Source: Lactiplantibacillus dongliensis (lineage in GTDB: Bacteria > Bacillota > Bacilli > Lactobacillales > Lactobacillaceae). Taken from it: DNA of 64,000 bases. The stretch is taken from NCBI RefSeq assembly GCF_005405105.1, contig NZ_BJDK01000009.1, positions 41,295 to 105,294 of the forward strand, given 5' to 3'. Both the position numbers and the translations under genes were made by a program. Every line of letters starts with the position of its first letter. Within the stretch, counting starts at the first letter, position 1. This document shows, piece after piece, positions 24,512 to 35,500 of this stretch. A model generated the notes under the pieces. It was not told where the DNA came from, ran no database searches, and saw only the letters and a list, made by a program, of their open reading frames with translations.

Positions 24512-24816
24512 AATAAATTCCTCCATAAATATAAAATATTCGTGAGTTTTGCTCACTACATCTGTACAGATACGCATTTATGCGAAGTCTCCGTTTTTTA
24601 TTTTTTTAAAATTAATCAAGCAAATCATGGCATGTCTATCAATAGGTTAAGCACGGTTAAGACAAGTGGATATTTTAAGCGCAAACAGAACAACGGAAAA
24701 TTTTGCAAAACTGACTTAGTAAGTGATGGGTTGCAAGCGAACCTCTAGGGTTACTTATTGGTGCAGGACTGATAGAATAGATAAGGTAAGAATAAGTGAA
24801 ATGAGGTGAAATAAGC
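24512..24816. other. Divergent intergenic region, lipoprotein and 24.8 kb gene
   Basis: The region should contain two outward promoters. A small hairpin CGCATTTATGCG (near 24572-24583) is visible. No gene or clear -35/-10 pair was found. Confidence 0.35.
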
Positions 24817-25278
24817 ATGCTACTATTAAATTTATTATTAGCCTATTTGGTTTTGCGTAACGTGGTGATAGAATCGCAACTGGAATTGCGCTCGAAGTAC
24901 CGCTGGGGGCAAATCGTGGTGGCGGCGCTATTACTAATCTGGAGTGCTTATGGTGGCTTGACGGACTTCGCCGACTTATTATTCTGGTCCTTATTTATGA
25001 TGATTAATATTATGATGGGAACGGGTGGCTTGGCCGCCAAAAACTTGGTGTTACCAGGGGCCTGGTTCCGGCGAACCATTGCCTTTGACAAGATTACCGG
25101 CATTCAAATTGCGGCGATTCCCGCATTGAATCAGAAAAAACGTGTCATCGTTAAATTTGGTTTAGAGTCGCGCCGTGAAATCAATATGATCTTCACCGGA
25201 ACTGTCGCGACGGTGAAAGCAGCGTTGCAAAAGCGGATCGGTCAAAAAGTGGCGATTGAAGTTTCAAAGTTTCAATAA
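24817..25278 (+). CDS. Membrane protein of unknown function
   Basis: A 153-residue protein not recognised as a named family. Three hydrophobic segments (near residues 2-14, 32-48 and 53-72) are followed by a soluble C-terminal domain of about 75 residues. That domain has alternating strands (IAFDKITGIQIAAIP, KRVIVKFGLESRREINMIF) and a last helix, like a PH-type domain. The ATG at 24817 follows GAGGTG. It stands alone between a divergent lipoprotein gene and a terminator. A PH-like/YcxB-type regulatory membrane protein is one possibility. Confidence 0.65.
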   Translation: MLLLNLLLAYLVLRNVVIESQLELRSKYRWGQIVVAALLLIWSAYGGLTDFADLLFWSLFMMINIMMGTGGLAAKNLVLPGAWFRRTIAFDKITGIQIAAIPALNQKKRVIVKFGLESRREINMIFTGTVATVKAALQKRIGQKVAIEVSKFQ

Positions 25279-25378
25279 AGCTAACGAGTTAACGCTAACG
25301 ATAAATGGGTTGCTGGTGTTTAAACTTATTCGTCTTGTTAACAATAATTGCTGTTTAGAATAAAGTGTAACTAAAACG

Positions 25379-25420
25379 AATCGCTTAGATTGGACGTAAG
25401 TTCAGTCTAAGCGATTTGTT
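25379..25420 (+). terminator. Terminator after the 24.8 kb membrane-protein gene
   Basis: AATCGCTTAGA and TCTAAGCGATT are inverted around TTGGACGTAAGTTCAG. The downstream sequence has only short T runs, so it is moderately strong. Confidence 0.75.
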
Positions 25421-25452
25421 GTTAAATTGAGATTGCAAATAAATAATACTTG

Positions 25453-25593
25453 CTATTTATCATAGTGAAACCGACAGTGTGCAATAAACAAGATTTCTTG
25501 AATAATGTAGTAAACTAGTCGATTTTCTTTATCGATTCGTCGTGACCAACCATTGTCGATGCGATATTGTAGATGTTCAGGCTTTCCTAGCCC
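25453..25593 (-). pseudogene. yoeB: YoeB toxin remnant, C-terminal half only
   Basis: The last 46 codons of a YoeB/Txe toxin are preserved: GLGKPEHL, DNGWSRRIDKENRLVYYI, and the end AHCRFHY, including the conserved WSRR and the His-Tyr tail. Upstream of GLGKP the family sequence stops abruptly. It is replaced by a dispersed repeat found in three other places in the window, although the frame stays open through it to 25743. No antitoxin gene remains. The residues kept are those of the active site, but without the N-terminal helices the fold would not form. It is distinct in sequence from the frameshifted yoeB at 6 kb. Confidence 0.85.
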
Positions 25594-25742
25594 GGTGATT
25601 TTCCGGCTTAGATACCCCCGGCTTGTGGAGGACCGCACTTGGCTTCCAAATGTGGCCACCGTGTTCCAGCCGATTCCGGGCCAACCAGAGTGACAGCTTA
25701 ATCCAACTAGCACCAAGGGTACGCTTTTAACTAGCACTAACA
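25594..25742 (-). repeat. Dispersed hairpin-rich repeat, copy A
   Basis: On the minus strand it reads CTTGGTGCTAGTTGG, TCACTCTGGTTGG, GGAATCGGCTGGAAC, GGTGGCCAC, then GCGGTCCTCCACAAGCC and CGGAAAATC, in the order seen in copy B at 50.2 kb. It ends at the yoeB remnant without the second half of the outer stem. A second partial left end (GTGCTAGTTAAAAGCG) precedes it. Confidence 0.8.
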
Positions 25743-25823
25743 ATAATTAATGGTAGAAATCCATTATTATCGTGTGGCTTTTGCTATAATTAATCTAATT
25801 GAGTTTAGATGGCGGAGGAACAC

Positions 25824-26984
25824 ATGGAAAAACCAGATTTTCAGTTAAAAATTCCGGCTGAGGTTGGAGAGCAGCTTAAGCTGCAAGACCAAACAACGGC
25901 TAAACTAGTTGTTAAGCGGGGACGACTAGTGGTTCAGATTGAAGAGTCACGGCGCAACTTGCTACAACGATGGGCAATCTTATGGCCACTATTATTGGCG
26001 CTAGTGGCTAGTATGAGTTATAGTGCCTATTGCATTTGGCAGAAGACGCGGTATGTAAAGTTGTCTGGCGACAATTCGTTAGCGACCGGGATCATTATTT
26101 TAGGCACGATTATGGGAACCATCTTATTTGCGGGGTTCCTGATTGGAGACCGCAAGAATCCGCATAATCATTTTGTGAAGAATGTTTATTGGCGTAACTT
26201 TCCGGTCATCGTGCTGTCTTTTGCGCTGATTTTAGCACTGTTTTTGATTGGGAGCATGTGGCTGTTGGGCATGCTGTTTCGAGGGGCCAGCTTTGATTAC
26301 TTGACGGCTAGTATTATTGTCTTTGTGTTCAGTCTGTTTAGTAATTTAGCGATGGTCTATTTTGCCCAGGCGATGGATGTGAACGTCTTATCAACGGTGT
26401 TAACTGTAGTCATCATTAGTGGCGTGGTGATTTCAATGGCGGTCAATAATGAACGGTATTGGTGGCAACATAACCTCAGCTTTTTAGGGACTAGTCATGC
26501 GTCCAGTGGCTGGCAATTTAACACTACATTGATTTTTTCGGCGTTGCTCATGATTGCTTTGGTCGATTACTTATTCGTTAGTTTACAAGCGGCATACCCA
26601 CAATCACGACGTTTATTCGTCTTACGAGGACTCCTGACGATGACGGCGATTGACCTAGGGCTCGTGGGAGTCTTCCCCAATAACGTCTCGTCACACTGGC
26701 TGCACGATCAGTTTGCCATGTTCTTGGTTTATCTGATTATCGGCTTGATTGTAGGGATACGGTGGTTATTACCACAAATTACCAAAGACTTTCTCTACCT
26801 ATCCTATGGAATTGGGGTGGCTTTAGTGGTGGCAGAAATTCTCTATCAGGGAATTGGTTACTTCTCGTTAACCGCGTTTGAAATGGTGGCGTTTGCGCTG
26901 GCATTCGGTTGGTTATTGATCTTGTTAGATCGAATCGAAACGATCGTTGATACGGGGATCGAAAGTCAAATTATTAAAGACTAG
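25824..26984 (+). CDS. DUF998-like membrane protein with an AbrB/MazE-like N-terminus
   Basis: About 386 residues. The first 45 residues (FQLKIPAEVGEQLKL, TAKLVVKRGRLVVQIEE) resemble the swapped-hairpin fold of AbrB/MazE DNA-binding antitoxins. Nine or ten membrane segments follow, with a layout like DUF998/YhhN-type proteins of lactobacilli. The start is set at the ATG at 25824, because GGAGGAAC stands before it; an ATG at 25809 would include the site. It begins about 80 bases from the repeat-truncated toxin remnant and has its own terminator. No transport or catalytic motif was recognised. The N-terminal resemblance is judged by eye. Confidence 0.65.
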   Translation: MEKPDFQLKIPAEVGEQLKLQDQTTAKLVVKRGRLVVQIEESRRNLLQRWAILWPLLLALVASMSYSAYCIWQKTRYVKLSGDNSLATGIIILGTIMGTILFAGFLIGDRKNPHNHFVKNVYWRNFPVIVLSFALILALFLIGSMWLLGMLFRGASFDYLTASIIVFVFSLFSNLAMVYFAQAMDVNVLSTVLTVVIISGVVISMAVNNERYWWQHNLSFLGTSHASSGWQFNTTLIFSALLMIALVDYLFVSLQAAYPQSRRLFVLRGLLTMTAIDLGLVGVFPNNVSSHWLHDQFAMFLVYLIIGLIVGIRWLLPQITKDFLYLSYGIGVALVVAEILYQGIGYFSLTAFEMVAFALAFGWLLILLDRIETIVDTGIESQIIKD

Positions 26985-27011
26985 TCATTGGGTGAGTTAA
27001 AAAATAATCGT

Positions 27012-27050
27012 CGTTACGCTAAGTGATTGCTTAGTGTAACGGCTTTTTTT
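27012..27050 (+). terminator. Terminator after the DUF998-like gene
   Basis: CGTTACGCTAAG and CTTAGTGTAACG are inverted around TGATTG and followed by seven T. Confidence 0.93.
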
Positions 27051-27530
27051 AACCAGTGTGCGGGAATTAATTTGGAATAAGATAGGTAAACTTACTATAA
27101 AATAGCAATAATTTAAAATAATTATGGCAATATAACCGGTTTAAATTAGTTAAGCGGGTCAAACAAATGGCTAGCTAAGCGCTCTGATCGCGATCACTTT
27201 TCATTATAATTAATCGTTATCGTTTTTTCGGTTATTTTTAGTTTCAAACACTGACAACTGGTCAATGATAAGAATATTTATAATTAAAATTAATACCTAA
27301 AGGTACAGTCAGCCATGATGCCGCGTATTTTGACCTCACAATTACCGGTAGTGTATTTAAGTCGTAACGGTCGCAAACGTTGATACAGCAGCGCTTATAA
27401 CCGTAATTTGTATTGAACATTATAGATTGAGGGCATATACTATTAATGAATAAATAATATTAATGTAATTAGTTATAAGGGCCATCACTTAATGGGAAAC
27501 TGATGACAGTGCGTCTAAAAAGGGGTCTGC
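27051..27530. other. Long upstream region of the first BspA-type gene
   Basis: This 480-base AT-rich stretch has no gene. It should hold the promoter and a long leader. Several TATAAT-like hexamers occur, so no single promoter could be chosen. No tandem repeat was seen. Confidence 0.35.
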
Positions 27531-30500
27531 ATGATGCGTATAAATAAACAACAGCGTTTCTTAACGAATCAAAATCTACACTATAAGATGTATAAAAAAG
27601 GCCGTTTCTGGTTATTTGCCGGCGTATTAGTGTTGACGGCATGGCAAGGCAATGGCATGCCGGTACAAGCAGCGACTACGGGAACAACTGAAAGCGCTGA
27701 CAGTTCGGCCACGACGACTAAGACATCGGTCGCTGACAAAACGGTTACTTTACAGCCCCAAGCCACGACTGATAGCAGTGTTAAGCCGACTGAGACACCT
27801 AGTTCCGATGAATCTAGTACCGGTAATTCAGATAAGTCAGCCACAACACAGCCAGATAAAGTAACCTCGGATAGTGAGGTGACAACGCCTAAAGCGCCAG
27901 CTACCTCAACTGATAGTCAGGTGACAGCAACAACGACTTATGAAGATGAGCACGTAACTGCTGAAACTGATGCTAGTCAAACTAGCGACGGGTCTAAGGC
28001 CGATGCCAGTCAGTCAGATTCAACGGTCAAGACTATTCCCGACAAGACAGCAACTAACGATAATAGTGCCGATAAGCAGAATCAAAAATCAATCACTGCT
28101 GATTCGGATAAAGTAGCTGTTCCTGAGCCCAAGCCAGTTGTGACCCCCAAGACTAACGAGGTCAATCCGCCAGTCACGACGGGCGCTCAACCGACGAATA
28201 CGCCAACCACGCAAACGGTAGCGGTTAATAAGCTAGTGACCACGACCCAAGTTAACGTCCCGACCACTGATTTGCCGACTGCTAGTTTAACGACTGCTTT
28301 GTTTGGAACTAGTAAAGTTGCAATGCCACTGGGTGTAACCGCTAATGAGCAACAAGTCTTGAACAAACGGGCCTTATTAATGCGGGCCGCCGCCATTCCA
28401 GCCGATATTGCGAATGGTACATCGGGAACCTGTACGTGGCAGATTGATAGCGCGGGCACCTTGCATATTAGTGCTGGGGAGCTAGCCCCAACTAAGAATA
28501 CTTGGGAACAATATAGCAGTGATATCAAATTGATTACGTTTGATGGCCCCGTTAAGGCGCCGGTGAATGCGAATGGCCTCTTTAATTATTTGCCAAATTT
28601 AACGACGATTACGAATCCAGATCAGTTGGATGTTAGCCAAACGACTTCAATGAGCAATATGTTCATGAAGGATAATCATTTAGTTAGTCTAGATTTACAT
28701 ACCTGGCAGACTAGCGCCTTGACCTCAATTGGCAGTATGTTTTGGTATGATACCAATCTAGTCAGCGTCAATATGGACAACTGGGATATGAGTCATGTCA
28801 CTGGTTTTGGGGATGCATTCTACTATTGTTCAGCACTAACGACCGTTAACGATGCCGGTTGGGATACCAGCAATGTCACTAATATGGATTCAATGTTTTA
28901 TCGTGATGGGAAGCTAACCACTTTGGATGTTAGTGGTTGGCGGACCGGTAATGTGACGAAGATGGATCAGATGTTCAACGGAACAAGTAGCCTGAAGACA
29001 ATTGATGTTAGTGGCTGGGATACGAGTAAAGTGACGTCGTTTTTCCTCTTGTTTGGTGGTGACTGGGCGGTGACTGATTTAGCAGTTGGTAATTGGGATA
29101 CCAGTCAGGTCACGACTATGGATGGCACTTTTGCTGGGTGCAGGGCATTAACAAAGTTAGACATCGGTCATTGGGATACAAGCAATGTCACTGATATGGA
29201 AAGCATGCTTACTGGCTGTAGTGCCCTGACCAGCTTGGATTTGAATGCTTGGGACACGAGTAAAGTCACGTCCTTCATGTTTATGTTTAATGAAAATACT
29301 AACTTAGCTGATTTGAAAATCAACAATTGGGATACGCACAGTGTGACAAATATGAGCACAATGTTTGATAGTGATGATAGCCTAATTAATCTCGATCTAA
29401 GTGGTTGGGATGTGAGCCATGTGATCAAAGCAGATAATATGTTCGATGAAGTGCATAACTTAGTTAATCTGGACGTCACTGGCTGGAAATTATCCAGTGT
29501 GACGGATACGGGCAACATGTTTTTAGATTGTTGGAATTTGAAGACTTTAGAGTCGTCTAAGTGGAACCTAGGTAGTTTAAACGATGCTGGGGCCATGTTT
29601 ATGAATGACTATGTTTTAGACGGTCTAGATTCAAGTCAGTGGCAGTTGGGAAATGTAACGAATGCCAACTCAATGTTTGCTGGCTGTAAAAAGCTTTCAA
29701 CACTGGATGTCTCTAATTGGCAAACCGGCAAGTTGCAAGATACTAATAGTATGTTTATGAGTAATTTAAGTGCCACTAATCTTGATGTCAGCAAGTGGGA
29801 TACTAGTAGCTTACAAGATGCGACGCAAATGTTTATCTATGACAGTGGTCTTAAGACCGTGGCGGTTGACGATTGGAATACGAGCAATTTGGTTTCTGCG
29901 CGGAATCTCTTCTATAGTATGGATAATCTCGAAACCGCGAATGTTTCCAAGTGGGATACGAGTAAGTTACAAAGTGCACGGTTCATGTTTTATTGGGACA
30001 CTAAGTTAAAGGGTGTCAATGTCAGCAATTGGAATACCGCCAACTTAACCGATATTGCGGGGATGTTTGCGAATAATTACAGTATGACTGACTTAGATTT
30101 AAGTAAATGGGATACCAGTAGTCTCACTGGGATGAAATGGCTGTTCTATGGCGATATTAACTTGAAGATGCTAAATCTAGCGAACTTTAATATGCGTTCC
30201 GCAGATAACTTAGCTCTAATCTTTGACACTGATACGGCACTACAAACGCTAACCCTTGGTAAAGGTGCGGTGTTACAAAACGATACGCTTAACGTTTCAT
30301 TGCCAGCCGTGCCAACTAATGCGACGTATCTAGGTCGTTGGATTAACACGGAAGGACAAACATTTACGTCGCCAGAATTGATGGCACTGTATTCAGCGGA
30401 TGGCACTGGCGTTGCGGATACCTATACGTGGTTAATGAATAAGTCCAGCTTAGCCATCAAAGATACAACTTTGGTTCAGACGCTAACCAATATCTGGCAT

Positions 30501-32108
30501 GCTAAAGATAATTTGATTAGTGCGACTGATGACGCTGGCCAGGCTTTAAACGTTGGTGATTTGAAGGTTACCGGTACAGTCGACACAACGACGCCGGGGA
30601 CTTATCAAGTGACCTACCAAAATGGTGACTTTTACAGTGGTGTTGCGACGATTACGGTGTTGGCAACCAAAGTTTCAGTCAAGGCTAACGATATGACGGT
30701 CATTCAAGGTCAACCATGGCGAGCGAGTGATAACTTCAAAGCGGCGACAGATGCCACGGGTCGCGCCGTTGATTTCAGTCGGGTAACGGTTACTGGTGAC
30801 CAGGCTGTTGATACGAGTAAAGTGGGTGCGACGTATGCGGTTACTTATCGTTATCAAGATGTTAACGGTAATCCCGCTAGTCAAACGGTGACGATTACCG
30901 TAATTGCGAGTCAAGTCGGCATTGATGCGAAAGCTATGACGTTAACACAAGGTCAAAGTTGGCAACCAGCTGATAGCTTCGTTAGTGCGACCGATGCGAC
31001 TGGGCAGCCGGTTGACTTCAAGCAGGTCACGGTGCTGGGTGCAGATCAGGTTAACACGCAGGTTCCTGGACAAGTTCAAGTGACGTATCAATATACGGAC
31101 GCTTATCAGAATCTTGCGACGAAGACGGTGACGTTGACGGTGCTTAAAACGCAAGCGGCAGTTGATGCTAAAAACATGACGATTATTCAAAACGCAGCTT
31201 GGCAACCAAGTGATAGCTTTGTGAGTGCCACTAGTGCTGATGGTCAGTCCGTTGATTTTAGTCAAGTTAAGGTGCTTGGTGCGGATAAGGTCGATTTAAC
31301 CAAACCTGGTCAGTACCAAGTAACGTACCAGTATACGGATAGCTATGGTAACAATGCAACTAAGACCGTTACCCTAACAGTGATTAAAACTAAGGCAACC
31401 GTTAATGCTAAAGATATGACCGTGACGCAAAACGGCACTTGGCAGCCAAGTGATAGCTTCATCAGTGCGACCGATGCGACCGGGAAAACCGTTGCCTTCA
31501 GCCAAGTTCAAGTCATTGGTGCGGATAAAGTTGATCTAGACAAACCTGGTCAGGTCCAAGTGACCTATCGCTACACGGATGCGTATCACAATGTGGTTAC
31601 TAAGACAGTTACTGTAACCGTTAAAGCGGCGAATACAACGCCAACGACGGAACCAGCCGCGACCCCAGATAATGGTGGTCAGACGGTAACCGGACCCGAT
31701 AAACCAACAACTGATGCCGCGGCGGATCATATTGCGGTTACACCAACCAAGCCTGATCAACCAACTGTTGCTAAGTCAGCCCAGACTGCAACTAAGGGCA
31801 GGACCACAACGACTTGGCAAGGGGCTAAGATTGCCGCTAAGCCGGTGATAACCACGTCGAAGTCAGTCGTTAGTGATGCCAGCCCAGTAGCGACTCAGCC
31901 AGTCAAGCTGGCAACCACGACAACGGTTCAAGCGGCTAAGATTAGCTTGGCGCCAACTAAATCTAAGGCAGCCGCTAAGCCAGTTGTAACCACGTCATTA
32001 CCACAAACTAGTGATCAAACAGCAGCCAGTGCAACTGGATTAGGATTACTACTATTAGGCCTGAGTTCGTTAACCGCGTTCTTTGGTCGGAAACGGCGGG
32101 AACATTAG
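27531..32108 (+). CDS. BspA-type (DUF285) sortase-anchored surface protein, 1525 residues
   Basis: Starts at ATG 27531 or 27534 after AAAAAGGGG. Order: KxYKxGKxW signal region (KMYKKGRFW and a hydrophobic core); a Ser/Thr/Asp-rich stalk to about residue 275; a short CTWQIDSAGTLHI-type lead domain; about 20 BspA/DUF285 repeats of roughly 24 residues (residues 350-890), each like LTTLDVSGW, T.NVT.M..MF. Then four or five bacterial Ig-like modules (residues 960-1370) with openings such as VNAKDMTVTQ and endings VTYQYTDSYGN. A Pro/Thr-rich wall region, LPQTS near 1490 and a membrane anchor follow. Known BspA repeats mediate adhesion. The gene stands alone. Confidence 0.93.
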   Translation: MMRINKQQRFLTNQNLHYKMYKKGRFWLFAGVLVLTAWQGNGMPVQAATTGTTESADSSATTTKTSVADKTVTLQPQATTDSSVKPTETPSSDESSTGNSDKSATTQPDKVTSDSEVTTPKAPATSTDSQVTATTTYEDEHVTAETDASQTSDGSKADASQSDSTVKTIPDKTATNDNSADKQNQKSITADSDKVAVPEPKPVVTPKTNEVNPPVTTGAQPTNTPTTQTVAVNKLVTTTQVNVPTTDLPTASLTTALFGTSKVAMPLGVTANEQQVLNKRALLMRAAAIPADIANGTSGTCTWQIDSAGTLHISAGELAPTKNTWEQYSSDIKLITFDGPVKAPVNANGLFNYLPNLTTITNPDQLDVSQTTSMSNMFMKDNHLVSLDLHTWQTSALTSIGSMFWYDTNLVSVNMDNWDMSHVTGFGDAFYYCSALTTVNDAGWDTSNVTNMDSMFYRDGKLTTLDVSGWRTGNVTKMDQMFNGTSSLKTIDVSGWDTSKVTSFFLLFGGDWAVTDLAVGNWDTSQVTTMDGTFAGCRALTKLDIGHWDTSNVTDMESMLTGCSALTSLDLNAWDTSKVTSFMFMFNENTNLADLKINNWDTHSVTNMSTMFDSDDSLINLDLSGWDVSHVIKADNMFDEVHNLVNLDVTGWKLSSVTDTGNMFLDCWNLKTLESSKWNLGSLNDAGAMFMNDYVLDGLDSSQWQLGNVTNANSMFAGCKKLSTLDVSNWQTGKLQDTNSMFMSNLSATNLDVSKWDTSSLQDATQMFIYDSGLKTVAVDDWNTSNLVSARNLFYSMDNLETANVSKWDTSKLQSARFMFYWDTKLKGVNVSNWNTANLTDIAGMFANNYSMTDLDLSKWDTSSLTGMKWLFYGDINLKMLNLANFNMRSADNLALIFDTDTALQTLTLGKGAVLQNDTLNVSLPAVPTNATYLGRWINTEGQTFTSPELMALYSADGTGVADTYTWLMNKSSLAIKDTTLVQTLTNIWHAKDNLISATDDAGQALNVGDLKVTGTVDTTTPGTYQVTYQNGDFYSGVATITVLATKVSVKANDMTVIQGQPWRASDNFKAATDATGRAVDFSRVTVTGDQAVDTSKVGATYAVTYRYQDVNGNPASQTVTITVIASQVGIDAKAMTLTQGQSWQPADSFVSATDATGQPVDFKQVTVLGADQVNTQVPGQVQVTYQYTDAYQNLATKTVTLTVLKTQAAVDAKNMTIIQNAAWQPSDSFVSATSADGQSVDFSQVKVLGADKVDLTKPGQYQVTYQYTDSYGNNATKTVTLTVIKTKATVNAKDMTVTQNGTWQPSDSFISATDATGKTVAFSQVQVIGADKVDLDKPGQVQVTYRYTDAYHNVVTKTVTVTVKAANTTPTTEPAATPDNGGQTVTGPDKPTTDAAADHIAVTPTKPDQPTVAKSAQTATKGRTTTTWQGAKIAAKPVITTSKSVVSDASPVATQPVKLATTTTVQAAKISLAPTKSKAAAKPVVTTSLPQTSDQTAASATGLGLLLLGLSSLTAFFGRKRREH

Positions 32109-32121
32109 CATTTAAAAGTTT

Positions 32122-32163
32122 AAACGAGTGACCCTTCTTAAGTGGGTGATCACTCGTTTTTTT
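32122..32163 (+). terminator. Terminator of the first BspA-type gene
   Basis: AAACGAGTGA and TCACTCGTTT are inverted, with a long loop and seven T. Confidence 0.88.
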
Positions 32164-32593
32164 GTGTCATAGATTAATCAAAAATTGTAATACATTTATT
32201 TAAGCGTGTTAACTATTAAAATTGGTGATTGATCAGAAAGTAGGTGTATTAAAAATGGTAATGTCAATAAATATTAACTAATGCTAATTTAGTTAGTTCT
32301 TAAATGATTATTGTCGTAAATTAATAAAAATGGTATAGCTAGCAGTTATAATTAGCCACAATAAATTGGTGAAGGACTTAATTGTAGTAACCACTTGATT
32401 ACCGCTATATATTTGAAGAAACCACTGACGAATGGCTCAACGACGCGATTTACAATGATTTACAAATTGAATTAATCAAATTAACGGACTATACTAAATT
32501 TATAAACTAAAAATTAATATTTTAATAATAAAAAATAATCGAATAGCCCGATTGCTCAGCGTTGAGGACTACCCGTTTAAAGGGGATTTTAGC
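32164..32593. other. Long upstream region of the 2579-residue surface protein gene
   Basis: The region is very AT-rich. It should contain the promoter and leader. A 40-codon open frame with protein-like composition (about 32391-32510, ending at a TAA) lacks a start and ribosome site and could be a gene remnant. No other feature was seen. Confidence 0.35.
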
Positions 32594-35500
32594 ATGCGTC
32601 ATACACAACGAGTAACTTCAGTAACATCACCAAAAGTTCATTATAAAATGTATAAAAAGGGGCGCTTCTGGTTGTTTGCGGGGATCGCCGTTTTGACCTG
32701 GCAACTGAGTAGTCCGTCTGCACAAGCTAATACTGATGAGAGCAGTAACTCGGAAGCTGATACGAGCAGCACAACGTCCGCATCACAGTTGAGTCAATCA
32801 GCGGTCGTCTTGAGTTCAAGCAGTTCAAGTAATCGTCAACAGCACTCAATGAGTAGCTCGTCTTCAAGTTCGGACAGTTCAAGTAGCAAGGACTCATTAA
32901 CGAGTGATAGGACTGATGATGGGAATGCGACTGCCACGACGAAAGCGACCCAAACAAGTAGTACACAACTAACTGAAAATAGTGCCGCTGACGACCAAAC
33001 TGGGCAAAATGCAGGTCGTTCAACCACAAGTTCATCAAGCATGTCAGCCGGCTCTTCGACTAGTAGCAGTTCATCAAGTGAGTCGAGCAATAGTGTATCT
33101 GAGACAAGTAACTCGGATGATACGAATACACCGACTAATAGCGGTCAGCAACCAACTGACACTGATGATTCTAAGACGCCAACTGATCAAAGTGCGAAAG
33201 ACACGAATACTAATGAACTAACTAATGTTCAATCAACAACTGACGATTTGACTGAAAACTCAAGTAATCAGTTATTGGGCGCTAATCTAATGATGTCACG
33301 CCTGGCGATGCCGGTTGCGGCTAATTTAGCTTTAGGTGGGACGTTAACCGATCGGGCTAGTTTGTTGCGAAGTGCCGCAGTTACCGCAGCCACAACGGTT
33401 GCCAGTGGGAAATTTAATGCTGGTGCAACTTGGGTTTTAGACAGTGATGGTGTCTTGACGATTACCGGTAATGGTGGTGGCTTGGATGACACGGGCTTTA
33501 ATATTGGTGATGGTATTTCCACTAGTCCTTGGGCAAAAAATGCCTCTCAAGTGAAGTCGGTTGTTTTTGATGGTCCAGTAAAAGCCGCGACCGATTCGTC
33601 AGGTTTATTTTATAACTTGGCTAATTTGACTACCGTTGTAAATGCAGAAAATTTGGATACTAGTGCGACGACTAACATGCAATGGATGTTTCGTGGCGAT
33701 AAAGCATTGACAAGTGTCAATGTTACTAATTGGGATACCAGCAAAGTTACAAGAATGGATGATATGTTTAATAATACGGTAGCACTAACAACTTTGGATG
33801 TTTCTGGTTGGAAGACAGGTAATGTTACCGATATTGCTAATATGTTTTGGGGTGATGCGGCGTTAACCACATTAGATGTTTCTAAATGGGATACCAGTAA
33901 AATGACTGACATGGCCTATGCGTTTTATAATAATAGTGCCCTAGCGACCTTGGATGTTTCCAATTGGAAGACTAGCCAAGTAACGGATATGGCCTATGCG
34001 TTTACTAACGATAGTAGCTTAACAACTTTGGATGTTTCTGGCTGGGATACTACTAATGTCACGAATATGAACCAATTGTTCAGCGGTGATAAGGGATTAA
34101 CTACAATTGACGTTTCAAACTGGAATACAGGTAAAGTTGGGACAGCCGCGATTGATAGTTCGGTAGCGTTAAGTTTACCCGGAATGGCTTACATGTTCTC
34201 TGGTGATACGTCCCTGACTTCTTTAGGGGCACTTGGAACTACCAATTGGGATACAAGTAACGTGCAAGATATGCAATATATGTTTAATGGGGATGCTGCT
34301 CTAACTGCAATAGCGGTTGATACATGGAATACAAAAAAAGTTACAAATATGAATTATATGTTTAATGGGGATACTGCTTTAACTAGCCTAAATGTTTCCA
34401 ATTTTAATACGAGCGCAGTTGGTACTATTAATGCTGCTGCGGGGCAACTAGTTCCAGGGATGGCATATATGTTTGCTGGTCTCGGTAATGTGACAAGTCT
34501 TGATGTTTCTAATTTTGATACAAGCCATGTTCAAACTATGCAACACATGTTTTATCATGATACTAAAGTACCGGTAATAGATGTATCCCATTTTGTTACC
34601 GATAATGTAACTAACATGGCTGATATGTTTGATTACGATACTGGAATCAAGTCGTTGGATGTTTCAAATTTCCACACACAAAATGTCACTGATATGCAAA
34701 ATATGTTTGCGGCAGTTAGCCATGTGACGGCCATTGACGTCTCAAAGTTTAATACTAGTAAAGTAACAAATATGCAGTACATGTTCAATCAGACTTACAA
34801 CTTAACTAGTTTAGATTTATCTAACTTTGATACTAGTCAGGTGACTAACATGAACTCGATGTTTACATCGACTCAAGCTTTAACATCGTTAGATCTTTCT
34901 AGCTTTGTGACAACAAAGCTTCAAACAATGAACAATTTTATTAAAGGAAATATTAAGCTAACCACTGTGACTTTAGGCACTGGTTGGACTAACGATGTCA
35001 CGACTGATATGAGCTACGCATTTGCGGATAATCCTAATCTTGTAACGTTAAATCTTGCTGGCTTTAAAACACCTGCTGCGACCAATATGTCATTTATGTT
35101 TGGTGGCGACGCTAGCTTAGATGGTACCGATTTATCTACGTTCTCAACTGGATTGGTCACTAACATGACTAGTATGTTTCAAGATGCACGCGTGAATGGT
35201 ATTACGGGTATAAATAGTTTTAACATAGGCAACGTGACAACTATGGCATCGATGTTTGCCGAAGCGACGATGCCTAATAGTTTTGATCTTGCCACCTGGA
35301 ATACAGACAAGGTGACCAATATGTCGTCAATGTTTGCGGGTGCAAACTACTTGGAAGACTTAAAACTTGATCATTTCGTGATGACTGACGGTACTAATAT
35401 TGACAAGATGCTGTCTGGAAACAATATGTTGAGTACGTTGAATGTAGGTGCTAAAACCTTATTAACGAATTCAACTGGTAATGTTAGCTTATATGCCGTG

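Noticed and set aside
25594..25743. Reading the yoeB remnant as a complete 96-residue toxin
   Set aside because: The first 49 residues are repeat sequence with no toxin similarity and no ribosome site. Only the last 46 codons belong to the family.
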